From positions 1 to 36,331 of the forward strand of contig VGPD01000022.1 of assembly GCA_016875635.1 (NCBI GenBank): a stretch of 36,331 bases of DNA, given 5' to 3'. A program made the position numbers and the translations under genes. Shown in pieces: positions 7,935 to 18,274 of this stretch. The notes under the pieces were generated by a model. That model saw nothing but the letters and a program-made list of their open reading frames with translations. It did no database searches and had not been told where the DNA came from. Position 1 is the first letter of the stretch, and each line of letters starts with the position of its first letter. This DNA is from Chloroflexota bacterium. Lineage in GTDB: Bacteria > Chloroflexota > Dehalococcoidia > UBA2979.

Positions 7935-8723
7935 TCATGGCATGAGCCCGCGCTGGCGCAAGAAATCGATCAGGATCGATCGGAACTCGTCGGGCGCATG
8001 CCGGTACACGCCGTGGCCAGCCTCCGGCAGGATCTCCAGGCGCGCGCCGGGGATCAGACGCGAGATGACCACGGAACCGCCAGCCCCGGCGACCTCGTCC
8101 TTGCCGCCCGCGACGACGAGCGTGGGGATCGCGACCTTCGACAGATAGGGGGTGAGCGGGTGCTCCCGAAGCGCGGCGACCGTGCGCGCCTGCGCCACGT
8201 ACGACTCCAGATGTTCTGGTCTCACGCGCACCTGCGTAGACGAGACGGTCGCGTGACCCTCGAAGGCCGGAGCGAGCGACCTCCCCTCGAGCGCCGCCGC
8301 ACCCAGCCGGGCGACCTCGCCACGCATGTACCAGTTGTCGCTGGCACGCGGATTGCTCTCGCTGGAGGTGGAGTCGAGCACGATCGCAGCACACATTTCC
8401 GGGTAGTCGAGGGCGAACCGCTGCACGACGACGCCACCCCAGGAGACGCCCATGACGACAGCCTGCTCGACCCCGAGTTTCCTCAGCAACCCCGCCAGGT
8501 CCGCGGCATACAACGGCAAGGAGTACTTGGCGGATGGCGCGGAGCGACCGAGGCCTCGGTTGTCCCAGGAGATCGTGCGGAAGTGCCGGGCGTACCAGTC
8601 CATGTCGTCGCGCTCGAAGCCCTCGCCGCTGCCTCCGAGGCCGTGACAGAAGACGAAGGTCAGCGGGCCCGCACCCCGCTCCTCGTAGTGAATCGTCGCG
8701 TCGCCCAGGTCCATCAGTGGCAT
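7935..8723 (-). CDS. Alpha/beta-hydrolase fold protein
   Basis: The 262-aa protein carries a complete alpha/beta-hydrolase set: oxyanion-hole HGLG (27-30), nucleophile elbow GVSWGG with Ser 94, an acid in the AGGKDEV segment (about residue 206), and catalytic His 237 in EAGHG. The DNRGLGRS stretch after strand 4 is typical of the bromoperoxidase/lactonase-like branch, which includes 3-oxoadipate enol-lactonase. The ATG at 8723 is chosen because MPLMDLG precedes the first strand; ATG 8714 is possible. The gene lies 34 bases behind the broken pabC and 7 bases before the broken methyltransferase, so it is the only intact gene between two damaged ones. Substrate not predictable. Confidence 0.88.
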   Translation of the reverse strand: MPLMDLGDATIHYEERGAGPLTFVFCHGLGGSGEGFERDDMDWYARHFRTISWDNRGLGRSAPSAKYSLPLYAADLAGLLRKLGVEQAVVMGVSWGGVVVQRFALDYPEMCAAIVLDSTSSESNPRASDNWYMRGEVARLGAAALEGRSLAPAFEGHATVSSTQVRVRPEHLESYVAQARTVAALREHPLTPYLSKVAIPTLVVAGGKDEVAGAGGSVVISRLIPGARLEILPEAGHGVYRHAPDEFRSILIDFLRQRGLMP

Positions 8724-8757
8724 GGCAGTCCCCCGTCGCCCGATCCGCCGGGCGGTT

Positions 8758-9659
8758 CTACGCCTCCCGGTCGTGCCTCGCAAGTCCACACTCCTCGGCC
8801 ACCAGCGCCTCGTATTCGGCGCTGAGCCGGGCGATCGCTTGAGGCGGCGTCGCGGGCGGGTGCCAGTCCACCGGCTCAGGGGACGCCGGGCGGTCCCCGA
8901 CCACGGCGGCGACGGGCATGATGCCGGCGATGCTGTTCGTGAGCAGCACCGCGTCCGCACGCCCCAGGTCATGGAGGGTCACCCGACGCTCTTCTACGGG
9001 GATGGCGAGTGAACGCGCGACTTCGATGACGGCCGTTCGCGTAATGCCGGAGATGGGGCCGGCATCGCTGTCCGGAGTGACGAGGACATCGCGCAGCAGG
9101 ATGAAGACTTCGATGTCGCCGCCTCGGCGACATCGCCCGCGTGGTTCAGCAGAATGGCGTCGTCCGCCCCCGCGTGTCGCGCCTCCCGCCGTGCGATGAG
9201 ATAGGTCAGGAAGTTCGCCGTCTTCGCCTCGTGCAGTGGTCGCCGCTCGTCGAGGCGCACGGAGACGATCCGCAGCCGGGGTGGTTCGGGAGGCAGCGTC
9301 ACCGGGCCGGCAGTGAGCGTGAGCAGCGGCCCGGTGGCGGCATCGAGGTCGGGTGTGTGCCCGGAGCCGGCGCTCACCTCGAGCCGCAGCGACGCGTTGA
9401 CGAGGCCGTTTGCGTCGAGCGTCGCCTGAATCGCGGTGCGCACAACGTCGGACGCAGGGGGCTCGGCACCCATGCCTAGCAGGCCGTGGGCTAGGCGCGC
9501 GAGGTGCGCCTCCAGCCGGAAGACGACGCCGTTGCGGGCGAGCATCGTCTCGAAGCAGGCGGCGCCGTAGCGCACGGCGAAGTCATCGAGCGGGACGGTG
9601 GCCTCCGCACGAGGGACGATGCGATCGCCCACCCAGGCCATCGACGGCCGGCTGCTCAC
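8758..9659 (-). pseudogene. pabC: Aminotransferase class IV / 4-amino-4-deoxychorismate lyase, frameshifted
   Basis: The GTG at 9659 starts a fold-type IV PLP enzyme with DDFAVRYGAACFET near the N-terminus, PLP-lysine candidate K146 in HEAKTANFLTY, and GDVAEAATS up to residue 183. After that, the frame should continue into the conserved TSNVF motif. Instead, one base appears missing at about 9108-9110: the homologous continuation (VFILLRDVLVTP, then GITRTAVIEVARSLA, then LHDLGRADAVLLTNS) is found in another frame and ends at 8758. With the base restored the protein would be 300 aa. It overlaps the end of pabB by four bases (GTGA), which with that neighbour suggests aminodeoxychorismate to p-aminobenzoate conversion for folate. 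D-amino-acid or branched-chain aminotransferase activity cannot be excluded. Confidence 0.78.
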
Positions 9660-11080
9660 TGGAGGTGGACCTCGGCGGTCGCGACTTCGTCCGGCAGCGC
9701 CACGCCGAGCGCGCGCGCCATGCCGCGCGCCTTCGCGAGGGTCTCGGCGTATTCAGCCTCGGGGTCGGAGTCGTGGACGATCGCGCCGCCGACATGGATG
9801 TGGGCGACCCCGTCTACGAGGGTAATCATCCGGATTGCGATGTTGAGGTCAACCGGCCCGTGCACGGAGACGTAGCCGATACTGCCGCAGTAGACGCCAC
9901 GCACGGTCGTCTCCAGTTCGTCGATGATCTCCAGCGCACGTACCTTGGGCGCACCGCTGATCGAACCGCCGGGGAACGTGGCGCGCAGCGTGGCCTCCAG
10001 TCCGACAGTCGGATCGCGCTCCGCCTCCACCGTGGAGACGAGGTGATGGACCTGGCGGTAGGACTCGAGCGCAGCGAATTCGGGCACACGCACCGTGCCC
10101 GGCACAGCGACGCGCCCGAGGTCGTTCCGCTCGAGGTCCACGATCATGACGTGCTCGGCGAGGTCCCTTCGCGCTGCCGCGCAGTTCCGCCGCGAGACGT
10201 GCGTCCTCGGCCAGCGTCGTCCCGCGCGGGCGCGTGCCCTTGATCGGACGCGCCTCCATGCGGGAGCCGTCCACGCGCAGGAACCGCTCCAGCGACGACG
10301 AAAGCACTTCGACGCCTCCAAACACACCTCGTACGTCGAGGTAAGCCGCAAAGGGGGCGGGGCTGACGGCGCGCAGCCGGCGGTAGAGGTCGAAACCATC
10401 GAAGTCGGTCAAGGTGGAGAACCGCTGCGTCAGGTTGACTGGTAGATTTCCCCCGCAGCGATATAGGCCTGTGCCCGCTGGACGGCCTCGAGGTACGTGC
10501 GACGTGTCATGTCGGCGCGCAACAGGCCCACGGAGCCCGCACCTGCCGCACCGGCCTTCAGCCCAGCGGCTGCCTCTGGCGCGCGCGGAGCGCCACCACC
10601 GCCTCCGTCCGCCCCACGAGCCAGCCGCGCTGTGCGACACCGTCCCTGACGAGCGCCCGCGTCGTACCAGCCGAAGGCAAGGACGGGCGCCCCGGTGTCG
10701 TTGCGGGTCGTCGCCGGGATACGTTCAATCTCACGTCCGAGTTCGAATCCGAGATTGCCGATGGCAACCCCAGCGAATGGGAGCACGTCCGGCGCATCCG
10801 CGGGGAGCATCGCCCTTGGCTCGCGCTCCGTGAGACGGGCGAACACATGCAGCGCGCCCGGACCGAAGCGGCGCGGCGCGCCGGCGCATTCCAGCAACAC
10901 GCCGTCCTCGTAGCCGGTCAGCGTCCAGCGCGGATCCGAGGCGATGATCGACCAGCGACCGAGACGTCCATCGACCAGCGACGAATCCAGCCAGGCGAGG
11001 CCGGGGCGGCCGCGGAGGCGCGCGGCCGCGGCCGCCGCGTCACATGCGAGCCACGGTTGGACGGTCAGGACGGCAATCAT
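9656..11080 (-). pseudogene. pabB: Aminodeoxychorismate synthase component I, with four apparent indels
   Basis: The ATG at 11080 starts a chorismate-binding enzyme. Its conserved blocks are present but spread over three frames: EIYQ then VNLTQRF; PIKGTRPRG, whose Lys is the ADC-synthase hallmark; DLAEHVMIVDLERNDLGR; GGSISGAPKVRA; and GAIVHDSDPEAEY. Four single-base changes restore one frame. They are an extra C in the CCC at 10655-10657, a missing base near 10561-10590, a missing base near 10438-10440 (CAG-GTC read as CAG-TC), and an extra C at 10165-10167. The last three bases overlap pabC, and the ATG overlaps the SUMF1-fold gene (ATGA). It could belong to chorismate/anthranilate synthase instead, but PIKGT favours PabB. 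As given, no full-length protein can be made. Confidence 0.82.
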
Positions 11081-11847
11081 GGTCGTCGTTCGAGCGGCTC
11101 CGCATATACGCGGAAGCCATAGTCGTTGTACTGCCGGTCAGGCCCGAGTGAAGAACGCGCGGCCACACGCGACACTTTCACATGGTGCCGCCACGAACCG
11201 CCCCGCGACGCGCGGCGGACGGTCTCTTCGGTGTATTCCGGCGATTCGGAAGGGTCGCCCTCAAAGGAGCCGTACGCCGTCGGGGAGTACCAGTCGCGGC
11301 ACCATTCGTGGACGTTGTCGCCCATGTGGAAGATGCCGTAGCCATTCGGCGGTGTGGTGCCGACCGGATGGGGCCGGTCGTTCCCCGCCGGGCCCAGGCC
11401 GTGGACACCTTCCGTCCACGGCTCATCGCCCCACGGATAGCGCGTGGAGGCCCCGCCTCGGGCTGCCCACTCGCGTTCCGCCTCGGTCGGGAGGCGGCAC
11501 GGGCGTCCGAGGAGTATGGAGAGCCACGCGCAATAATCGACCGCCTCGTACCAGGATATGCCCACGACGGGACACTCCGGACCGTTGAAGCGGGGGTCAA
11601 GCCAGAACCGTGGAGGCTCGTGGCCGGTAGCCTGGAGGTAGTGCCCGTATTCCGCGTTGGTGACCGGCACCAACGCGGCTTCAATCGTGCGGACACGGAC
11701 ACGACGGAGAGGCTGCTCGTCCGCTCGTTCGTGCGAACCGAGGATGAATTCGCCGGCCGGGACCGGCACGAAGGCGGTCGCGGCGGGCCCCTCGTGGAGG
11801 AGACGCTCAATCCGGGAGTCGGGCGCGGGAGTCAACGGGCCGGTCAT
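11077..11847 (-). CDS. SUMF1/formylglycine-generating-enzyme fold protein lacking the catalytic cysteines
   Basis: The 256-aa protein has the FGE-sulfatase fold. Markers are PAGEFILGSHERADEQPLRR, VTNAEYGHYLQATGH, the VVGISWYEAVDYCAWL helix, RLPTEAEREWAARGG, YPWGDE, GDNVHEWCRDWY and RGGSWRHHVKVSRVAARS, then YNDYGFRVY. True formylglycine-generating enzymes carry two Cys just after GGSF; here the segment after GGSW has none. The protein is therefore probably not a sulfatase activator and may be a binding or ergothioneine-type relative. ATG 11847 is preferred over a TTG at 11859. Its stop overlaps the pabB start (ATGA), so it heads the pabB-pabC operon; the reason for that link is unknown. It is divergent from rex. 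Confidence 0.85.
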   Translation of the reverse strand: MTGPLTPAPDSRIERLLHEGPAATAFVPVPAGEFILGSHERADEQPLRRVRVRTIEAALVPVTNAEYGHYLQATGHEPPRFWLDPRFNGPECPVVGISWYEAVDYCAWLSILLGRPCRLPTEAEREWAARGGASTRYPWGDEPWTEGVHGLGPAGNDRPHPVGTTPPNGYGIFHMGDNVHEWCRDWYSPTAYGSFEGDPSESPEYTEETVRRASRGGSWRHHVKVSRVAARSSLGPDRQYNDYGFRVYAEPLERRP

Positions 11848-11898
11848 GGGCGAAGCCAACCAGGGTCGTAACTCAGGACGAATCTATTCTGTCATGCC

Positions 11899-11912
11899 CG
11901 TGAAATTGCACG
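11899..11912. promoter_or_regulatory. Imperfect palindrome between divergent SUMF1-fold gene and rex
   Basis: CGTGAAATTGCACG is a 14-base palindrome with one mismatched pair, placed in the 111-base divergent intergenic region. On the minus strand a TAGATT (11881-11886 on the plus-strand numbering) could be a -10 element for the SUMF1-pab operon, which puts the palindrome over its -35 region. GTG and CAC arms around A/T resemble Rex operators in general style, but the spacing is shorter than the usual TTGTGAA-N-TTCACAA type. An operator role is inference. Confidence 0.3.
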
Positions 11913-11958
11913 CATGCAGCCGAGCGCGCATGATCTATGCGAGTGCGCCTAGGCGGGG

Positions 11959-12597
11959 GTGGACGTGCCGATCGAAATCCCTGACGTCGTCGTCGACCGG
12001 TTGCCGCTCTACTACCGGCTGCTCTCCCGCCTCGATGCGGAAGGGCGGGCGGTCGTCTCGTCGCAGGAGCTGGGCGAAGAACTCGGCGTGACGCCGGCAC
12101 AGATCCGCAAAGACCTCTCCTATTTCGGGCGGTTCGGCAAACAGGGCCGCGGATACTCCGTGTCGCGCCTGCAGGAGGAACTGAAAGCGATCCTCGGCCT
12201 TGACGGCCGGTGGAAGGTCATCGTCATCGGGATCGGCCGTCTGGGCCGTGCCATCGCCTCGTACCCGGGGTTTGAGGGACAGGGCTTCGACGTCATCGCC
12301 CTGTACGACGCCGCCCCGAACCTGATCGGTACCGAAATCGAAGGACAGCGCGTCCGCGACGTGACCGCGCTGGAGGACGACCTCAAGAAGACTGCAGTGG
12401 ATATCGGCGTCGTCGCCGTGCCGGGCGAGTTTGCACAGGATGTCGTGGACACGCTGGTCGACGCGGGTGTCAACGCGATTCTGAACTACACCCCGAACCG
12501 AGTCCAGACGCCGCCAGGTGTCGAGGTGCGGCACATCAATCCGGTGCTCTTCCTGCAGAGCATGACCTACCACCTGAGGCAGCGTCGCAGCAGCTAG
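11959..12597 (+). CDS. rex: Redox-sensing transcriptional repressor Rex
   Basis: The 212-aa protein senses the NADH/NAD+ ratio and represses genes of fermentation and respiration when NADH is low. An N-terminal winged helix-turn-helix (about residues 10-75) carries the Rex signature VTPAQIRKDLSYFG and GKQGRGY. A Rossmann domain (about 80-205) has the dinucleotide motif VIGIGRLGRA followed by an acidic strand end (ALYD). The segment NYTPNRVQTP near the C-terminus and a final domain-swapping helix (FLQSMTYHLRQR) are typical. The start is GTG 11959 with a G-rich stretch in front; a GTG at 11965 is equally possible. Located divergently from the SUMF1-fold gene and convergent with mreB (14 bases between stops). 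Confidence 0.95.
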   Translation: MDVPIEIPDVVVDRLPLYYRLLSRLDAEGRAVVSSQELGEELGVTPAQIRKDLSYFGRFGKQGRGYSVSRLQEELKAILGLDGRWKVIVIGIGRLGRAIASYPGFEGQGFDVIALYDAAPNLIGTEIEGQRVRDVTALEDDLKKTAVDIGVVAVPGEFAQDVVDTLVDAGVNAILNYTPNRVQTPPGVEVRHINPVLFLQSMTYHLRQRRSS

Positions 12598-12611
12598 GTC
12601 TCCGGCTTCGC

Positions 12612-13649
12612 CTAGCGGGCGAAGCCCTCGATCAGCGCCTCTTCCTCCGTCGGCAACGCCCGCTCGATCACGTCGATGTAGTCGAGGGCGATCCCGGCGC
12701 CCTTCGCCACGCAGCGCAGGGGGTCGTCCGCGATGTGCACGGGGACGCCGGTCTCCTGCAGGATCAGGTCGTCGATCCCGCGCAACAGGGCACCCCCGCC
12801 GGTCAGCACGATCCCGCGGTCGATCACGTCCGAGGCGAGCTCGGGCGGCGTGCGTTCCAGCACGCGGCGCACGGTCGCGACGATGGTGCCGAGATGCTCC
12901 TGGATGGCGGAGGTGACCTCCGACGAGCGCAGGGAGATCGTGCGCGGGAGGCCGGTGATCTGGTCACGGCCCCGCACACCCGCGACGAGTTCCTCGTCGA
13001 GCGGGAAGGCGGAGCCGATCTGGATCTTCACCTCCTCGGCAGTGCGTTCGCCGATCGCGAGGTTGTGCCTGCGCTTGATGTACTGCGCGATCGCGTCGTC
13101 CAGGCGGTCGCCTGCGACGCGTACCGACTCCGCGGCGACGATGCCGAACAGCGAGATCACCGCGGCCTCCGTCCGGCCTCCGCCGATGTCCACGACCATG
13201 TGGCCGCGTGGCGACCCCACGGGGATCTCGGCGCCGATCGCCGCGGCAAGCGGCTCCGGGATGAGGTGCGCCGGACGCCGTGCGCCCGCCGCCTCGGCGG
13301 CGTCGCGGACGGCGCGCTGCTCGACAGAGTTCACGCCCACGGGGACGCAGATCATGACCTCGGGACGCACGACGGTGAAGCGGCCGATCACGCGCTGGAT
13401 GAAGAACCGGAGCATGGCCTCGGTGATCAGGTAGTCCGCGATCACCCCATCTCGCATCGGCCGGATGACCTGGATCGAGCCGGGGTGACGCCCGACCATC
13501 GCCCGTGCCTCTTCACCCACGGCGACGACGGTGTTGTCGCGCTCGGCGATGGCGACAACGGCCGGCTCGTCGAGGACGACGCCCTTGCCGTGCTCGACGA
13601 CCAGGACGTTCGCGGTGCCAAGGTCGATGCCGATCCGCTTGGTGAACAT
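12612..13649 (-). CDS. mreB: Rod-shape actin homologue MreB
   Basis: The 345-aa protein is a bacterial actin that forms membrane-bound filaments guiding lateral wall synthesis. The actin-fold ATP motifs are visible: phosphate-1 DLGTANVLV, connect-1 region [17 protein letters not shown], phosphate-2 [14 protein letters not shown] and adenosine [12 protein letters not shown]. Length and motifs match MreB rather than DnaK or FtsA. ATG 13649 is chosen because [13 protein letters not shown] is the family start; an upstream TTG would only add five residues. It lies 126 bases behind murA on the same strand, a wall-synthesis pairing. No MreC or MreD gene is nearby, so this may be a lone copy. Presence suggests a rod-shaped cell, though not conclusively. 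Confidence 0.93.
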   Translation of the reverse strand: MFTKRIGIDLGTANVLVVEHGKGVVLDEPAVVAIAERDNTVVAVGEEARAMVGRHPGSIQVIRPMRDGVIADYLITEAMLRFFIQRVIGRFTVVRPEVMICVPVGVNSVEQRAVRDAAEAAGARRPAHLIPEPLAAAIGAEIPVGSPRGHMVVDIGGGRTEAAVISLFGIVAAESVRVAGDRLDDAIAQYIKRRHNLAIGERTAEEVKIQIGSAFPLDEELVAGVRGRDQITGLPRTISLRSSEVTSAIQEHLGTIVATVRRVLERTPPELASDVIDRGIVLTGGGALLRGIDDLILQETGVPVHIADDPLRCVAKGAGIALDYIDVIERALPTEEEALIEGFAR

Positions 13650-13732
13650 CCGGTGGCGGGCCAATCAGCGCCGATCCGGCGGCGGGTGAAATGGAGGCTG
13701 GTGGATCACTCGGGAGGCCCGCAGGCTAAGGC

Positions 13733-13762
13733 GAGCGTACCGCTCATTGAGGCGCGACTCAA
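13733..13762. promoter_or_regulatory. Two small adjacent inverted repeats in the murA-mreB gap
   Basis: GAGCG-TAC-CGCTC (13733-13745) and TTGAG-GCGCGA-CTCAA (13747-13762) are perfect short inverted repeats side by side just after the murA stop in transcription direction. They could form two tandem hairpins that reduce read-through or protect RNA ends. There is no T-run, so this is not a classic intrinsic terminator. Confidence 0.3.
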
Positions 13763-13775
13763 CGAGGAGCAGTGA

Positions 13776-15038
13776 CTAGCCGGCCTGACGGGTGATTTCC
13801 GCCCCCAGCAACCTCAGGCGAGGCTCCAGGTCGGCGTACCCGCGGTCCAGATGGCCCACGTCCCGCACCGTGGTCTCGCCCGCAGCAGCAAGCCCTGCCA
13901 CGACCACGGCCGCGCCGGCCCGGATGTCAAGCGCCCGCACAGGCGCGCCGGTGAGCGGTGCACCGCCCTGGATGGTGGCAATGCCGTTTGCGCCCACATC
14001 GATCTTCGCCCCGAGCAGGTGCAGCTGCTGGACGTAGTCGAACCGGCGCTCGTAGACACGCTCGTGGACGGTTGAGGTGCCCTCGGCACGAAGAAGCGCG
14101 GCGGTCATCGGCGCCTGGAGGTCCGTCGGGAACCCGGGATACGGGACGGCCTGCACCTGCGTGGGGCGCAACATGCTGGCGCAGCGGGCCCGGATGCCGG
14201 TCGTGGTATCGATCTCAACACCGATCTCGCGCAGCTTCGCGATCAACGAGTCCATGTGTTCGGGGCGCGCGTTCGTCACGCACACGTCGCCGCCAGTCGC
14301 CGTGCCCGCCAGCAGGTAGGTACCCGCCTCCAGCCGGTCCGAGATGATCGTGAAGTCGGTCCCGCTGAGGCGGTCGACGCCGTCGACCTGGATGGTGGCG
14401 GTGCCCTGCCCGGCAATCCGCGCGCCCATCCCGACCAGCATGTCCGCGACCATCTCCACCTCGGGCTCGGCCGCGGCGTTGATGATGGTCGTCCGGCCCT
14501 CGGCGCGCACAGCCGCGAAGAGGACATTCACGGTGCCGAGGACGCTGGGGTAGTCGAAGAAGATGCGCGCGCCCCGGAGCCGGGACGCGCGCACCAGGTG
14601 CTGGCCATCCAGTTCGCTCACGTCCGCGCCCAGTGCGCGGAACCCGGTGAAGTGCACGTCCAGCGGGCGGCTGCCAATCACGTCGCCGCCCGGGCTGACG
14701 CAGGTGGCCTCACCCGTCCGCGCGAGCAGGGCCCCGACGACAAGGAAGGATGCCCGTAACTTCGCGACCAGCTCCGGGGGCGCGACGGTCGTCGTGAACG
14801 TGTCCGCACGGAGCGTCACCGTCTCGCCGTCGATGGCCACTGCCGCACCGAGCGCGCGGAGGACAGCCGCCATCTCCTCGATGTCCGCGATGCGCGGGAC
14901 GTTCCGCAGGATGACGGCGTCAGGCGTCAGAAGCGCTGCCGCCAGGGCGTAAAGCGCGGCGTTCTTGGAACCCGAGACGGCGACCTGCCCGTGCAACGGG
15001 CGGCCTCCGCGGATGACATATCGATCCCGGTCAGACAT
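13776..15038 (-). CDS. murA: UDP-N-acetylglucosamine 1-carboxyvinyltransferase with Cys-to-Asp active-site change
   Basis: The 420-aa enzyme transfers enolpyruvate from PEP to UDP-GlcNAc, the first committed step of peptidoglycan synthesis. The EPSP-synthase-like fold is complete, with catalytic Lys 25 in SGSKNAAL, the GTVNVLFAA and ISDRLEAGTYL segments and PYPGFPTDLQAP near the substrate loop. The mobile loop reads SPGGDVIGSRPLD: residue 119 is Asp where the E. coli enzyme has Cys115, the residue alkylated by fosfomycin. Known Asp-type MurA enzymes (Mycobacterium, Chlamydia) are active and fosfomycin-insensitive. The ATG at 15038 fits the family start; upstream frame is low-complexity. It follows the ATPase operon and a DUF2892 gene, and precedes mreB. 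Confidence 0.95.
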   Translation of the reverse strand: MSDRDRYVIRGGRPLHGQVAVSGSKNAALYALAAALLTPDAVILRNVPRIADIEEMAAVLRALGAAVAIDGETVTLRADTFTTTVAPPELVAKLRASFLVVGALLARTGEATCVSPGGDVIGSRPLDVHFTGFRALGADVSELDGQHLVRASRLRGARIFFDYPSVLGTVNVLFAAVRAEGRTTIINAAAEPEVEMVADMLVGMGARIAGQGTATIQVDGVDRLSGTDFTIISDRLEAGTYLLAGTATGGDVCVTNARPEHMDSLIAKLREIGVEIDTTTGIRARCASMLRPTQVQAVPYPGFPTDLQAPMTAALLRAEGTSTVHERVYERRFDYVQQLHLLGAKIDVGANGIATIQGGAPLTGAPVRALDIRAGAAVVVAGLAAAGETTVRDVGHLDRGYADLEPRLRLLGAEITRQAG

Positions 15039-15088
15039 GCGACCCCTCGCGTGGGGCTCGACCCCGCGCAAGGATACGGGCGAACCGC

Positions 15089-15313
15089 CTATTGGCGCAT
15101 GGCCCGCCGAGCAGAGCCGGAGACCGCCTCCAGCAGGCAATGGCCGGACGCTCCCAGGGCGATGGGAAGCAGCCCCACCGCCGCCACGGCGTACCCGCCC
15201 CCGCCGCCGGCGCGAAGCCCAATCGCGACCAGCACCAGCCCGAGGAAGACGCGGGCAAGGCGTCCCACCATGCTGTTCATGAAGCGAGTGAGGGTGACCA
15301 CGCTACCCCCCAT
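15089..15313 (-). CDS. Small DUF2892/YgaP-type two-helix membrane protein
   Basis: The 74-aa product has two hydrophobic helices in the layout of DUF2892 (the membrane part of YgaP-like proteins). It shows MVGRLARVFLGLVLVAIGL, a glycine run, then AAVGLLPIALGASGHCLLEA with the single Cys near the end of helix two, where DUF2892 proteins often have FCPLY. Function of the family alone is unknown; YgaP members have an extra rhodanese domain that is missing here. ATG 15313 is used; a GTG at 15301 and an ATG at 15283 are alternatives. It sits between atpC and murA on the same strand. Confidence 0.65.
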   Translation of the reverse strand: MGGSVVTLTRFMNSMVGRLARVFLGLVLVAIGLRAGGGGGYAVAAVGLLPIALGASGHCLLEAVSGSARRAMRQ

Positions 15314-15441
15314 CTGAGGCTGCAAAGCGGCCTCAAGAAGAGGATCGCGCCGGGCGGTCGGCACCCGAAGTGCCGAAGGTCACAGATCGAACAGCCGGAT
15401 GTCCCGGGTCTCGACGGGAGCGGCTTCCCCACCCGACAGAC

Positions 15442-15888
15442 CTACGGCCGGGAGCTGGGGACGCCCGTCGCGCGCCGGCGACGCACGATGGTGATGCGGA
15501 TCATCGAACGCTGGAGCGCGGCCTGAGCGCGCAGCACGTCCAGCCCGCCGGGGGGGATGCCGGCGTCGCGACCGGTCAGGCGGGCCTCGGCGCGATCCCG
15601 TGCCGCTTCGGCGCGCTCCAGGTCGATCTGAGCCACATGCTCCGCTGCATCTGCCAGCACAGAGACCTGGTCGTCCACGATCTGGAGGAACCCGCCGTGG
15701 ATGGCCAGCGGCTCGGTGCCCCCCGGGTGGGTGGCGAGCATCTCGCCACTGCCAAGCGCCGTCATCAGGGCGGCGTGGCTCGGGAGGATGGTGATCTGCC
15801 CTTCCGACGTCGGCACGACCAGCTTCGTCACATCGCCTCGTTCGAGGACGGTGCGCTGCGCAGTGACGACGGAGAGTGTGAGCGGCAT
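15442..15888 (-). CDS. atpC: F-type ATP synthase epsilon subunit
   Basis: The 148-aa protein is the epsilon subunit of the F1 central stalk, coupling gamma to the c-ring and often inhibiting ATP hydrolysis. The N-terminal beta-sandwich is clear (LTLSVVTAQRTVLERGDVTKLVVP, TSEGQITILPSHAALMTAL, IHGGFLQIVDDQVSVLAD). The C-terminal helical hairpin (about residues 88-135) is present, IDLERAEAARDRAEARL leading into a second helix, followed by an Arg-rich tail RRRRATG. Length is slightly above the usual 130-140. It is the last ATPase gene, 33 bases after atpD. Confidence 0.94.
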   Translation of the reverse strand: MPLTLSVVTAQRTVLERGDVTKLVVPTSEGQITILPSHAALMTALGSGEMLATHPGGTEPLAIHGGFLQIVDDQVSVLADAAEHVAQIDLERAEAARDRAEARLTGRDAGIPPGGLDVLRAQAALQRSMIRITIVRRRRATGVPSSRP

Positions 15889-15921
15889 CGGGATCCCCTC
15901 GGTGCGGGACGGCGAGACGGA

Positions 15922-18254
<2,333 letters not shown>

Positions 18255-18274
18255 CGCTGTGCCTTCCCCGACCC

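Noticed and set aside
11127-11341. Plus-strand ORF in the SUMF1-fold gene
   Set aside because: Shadow of the minus-strand gene.
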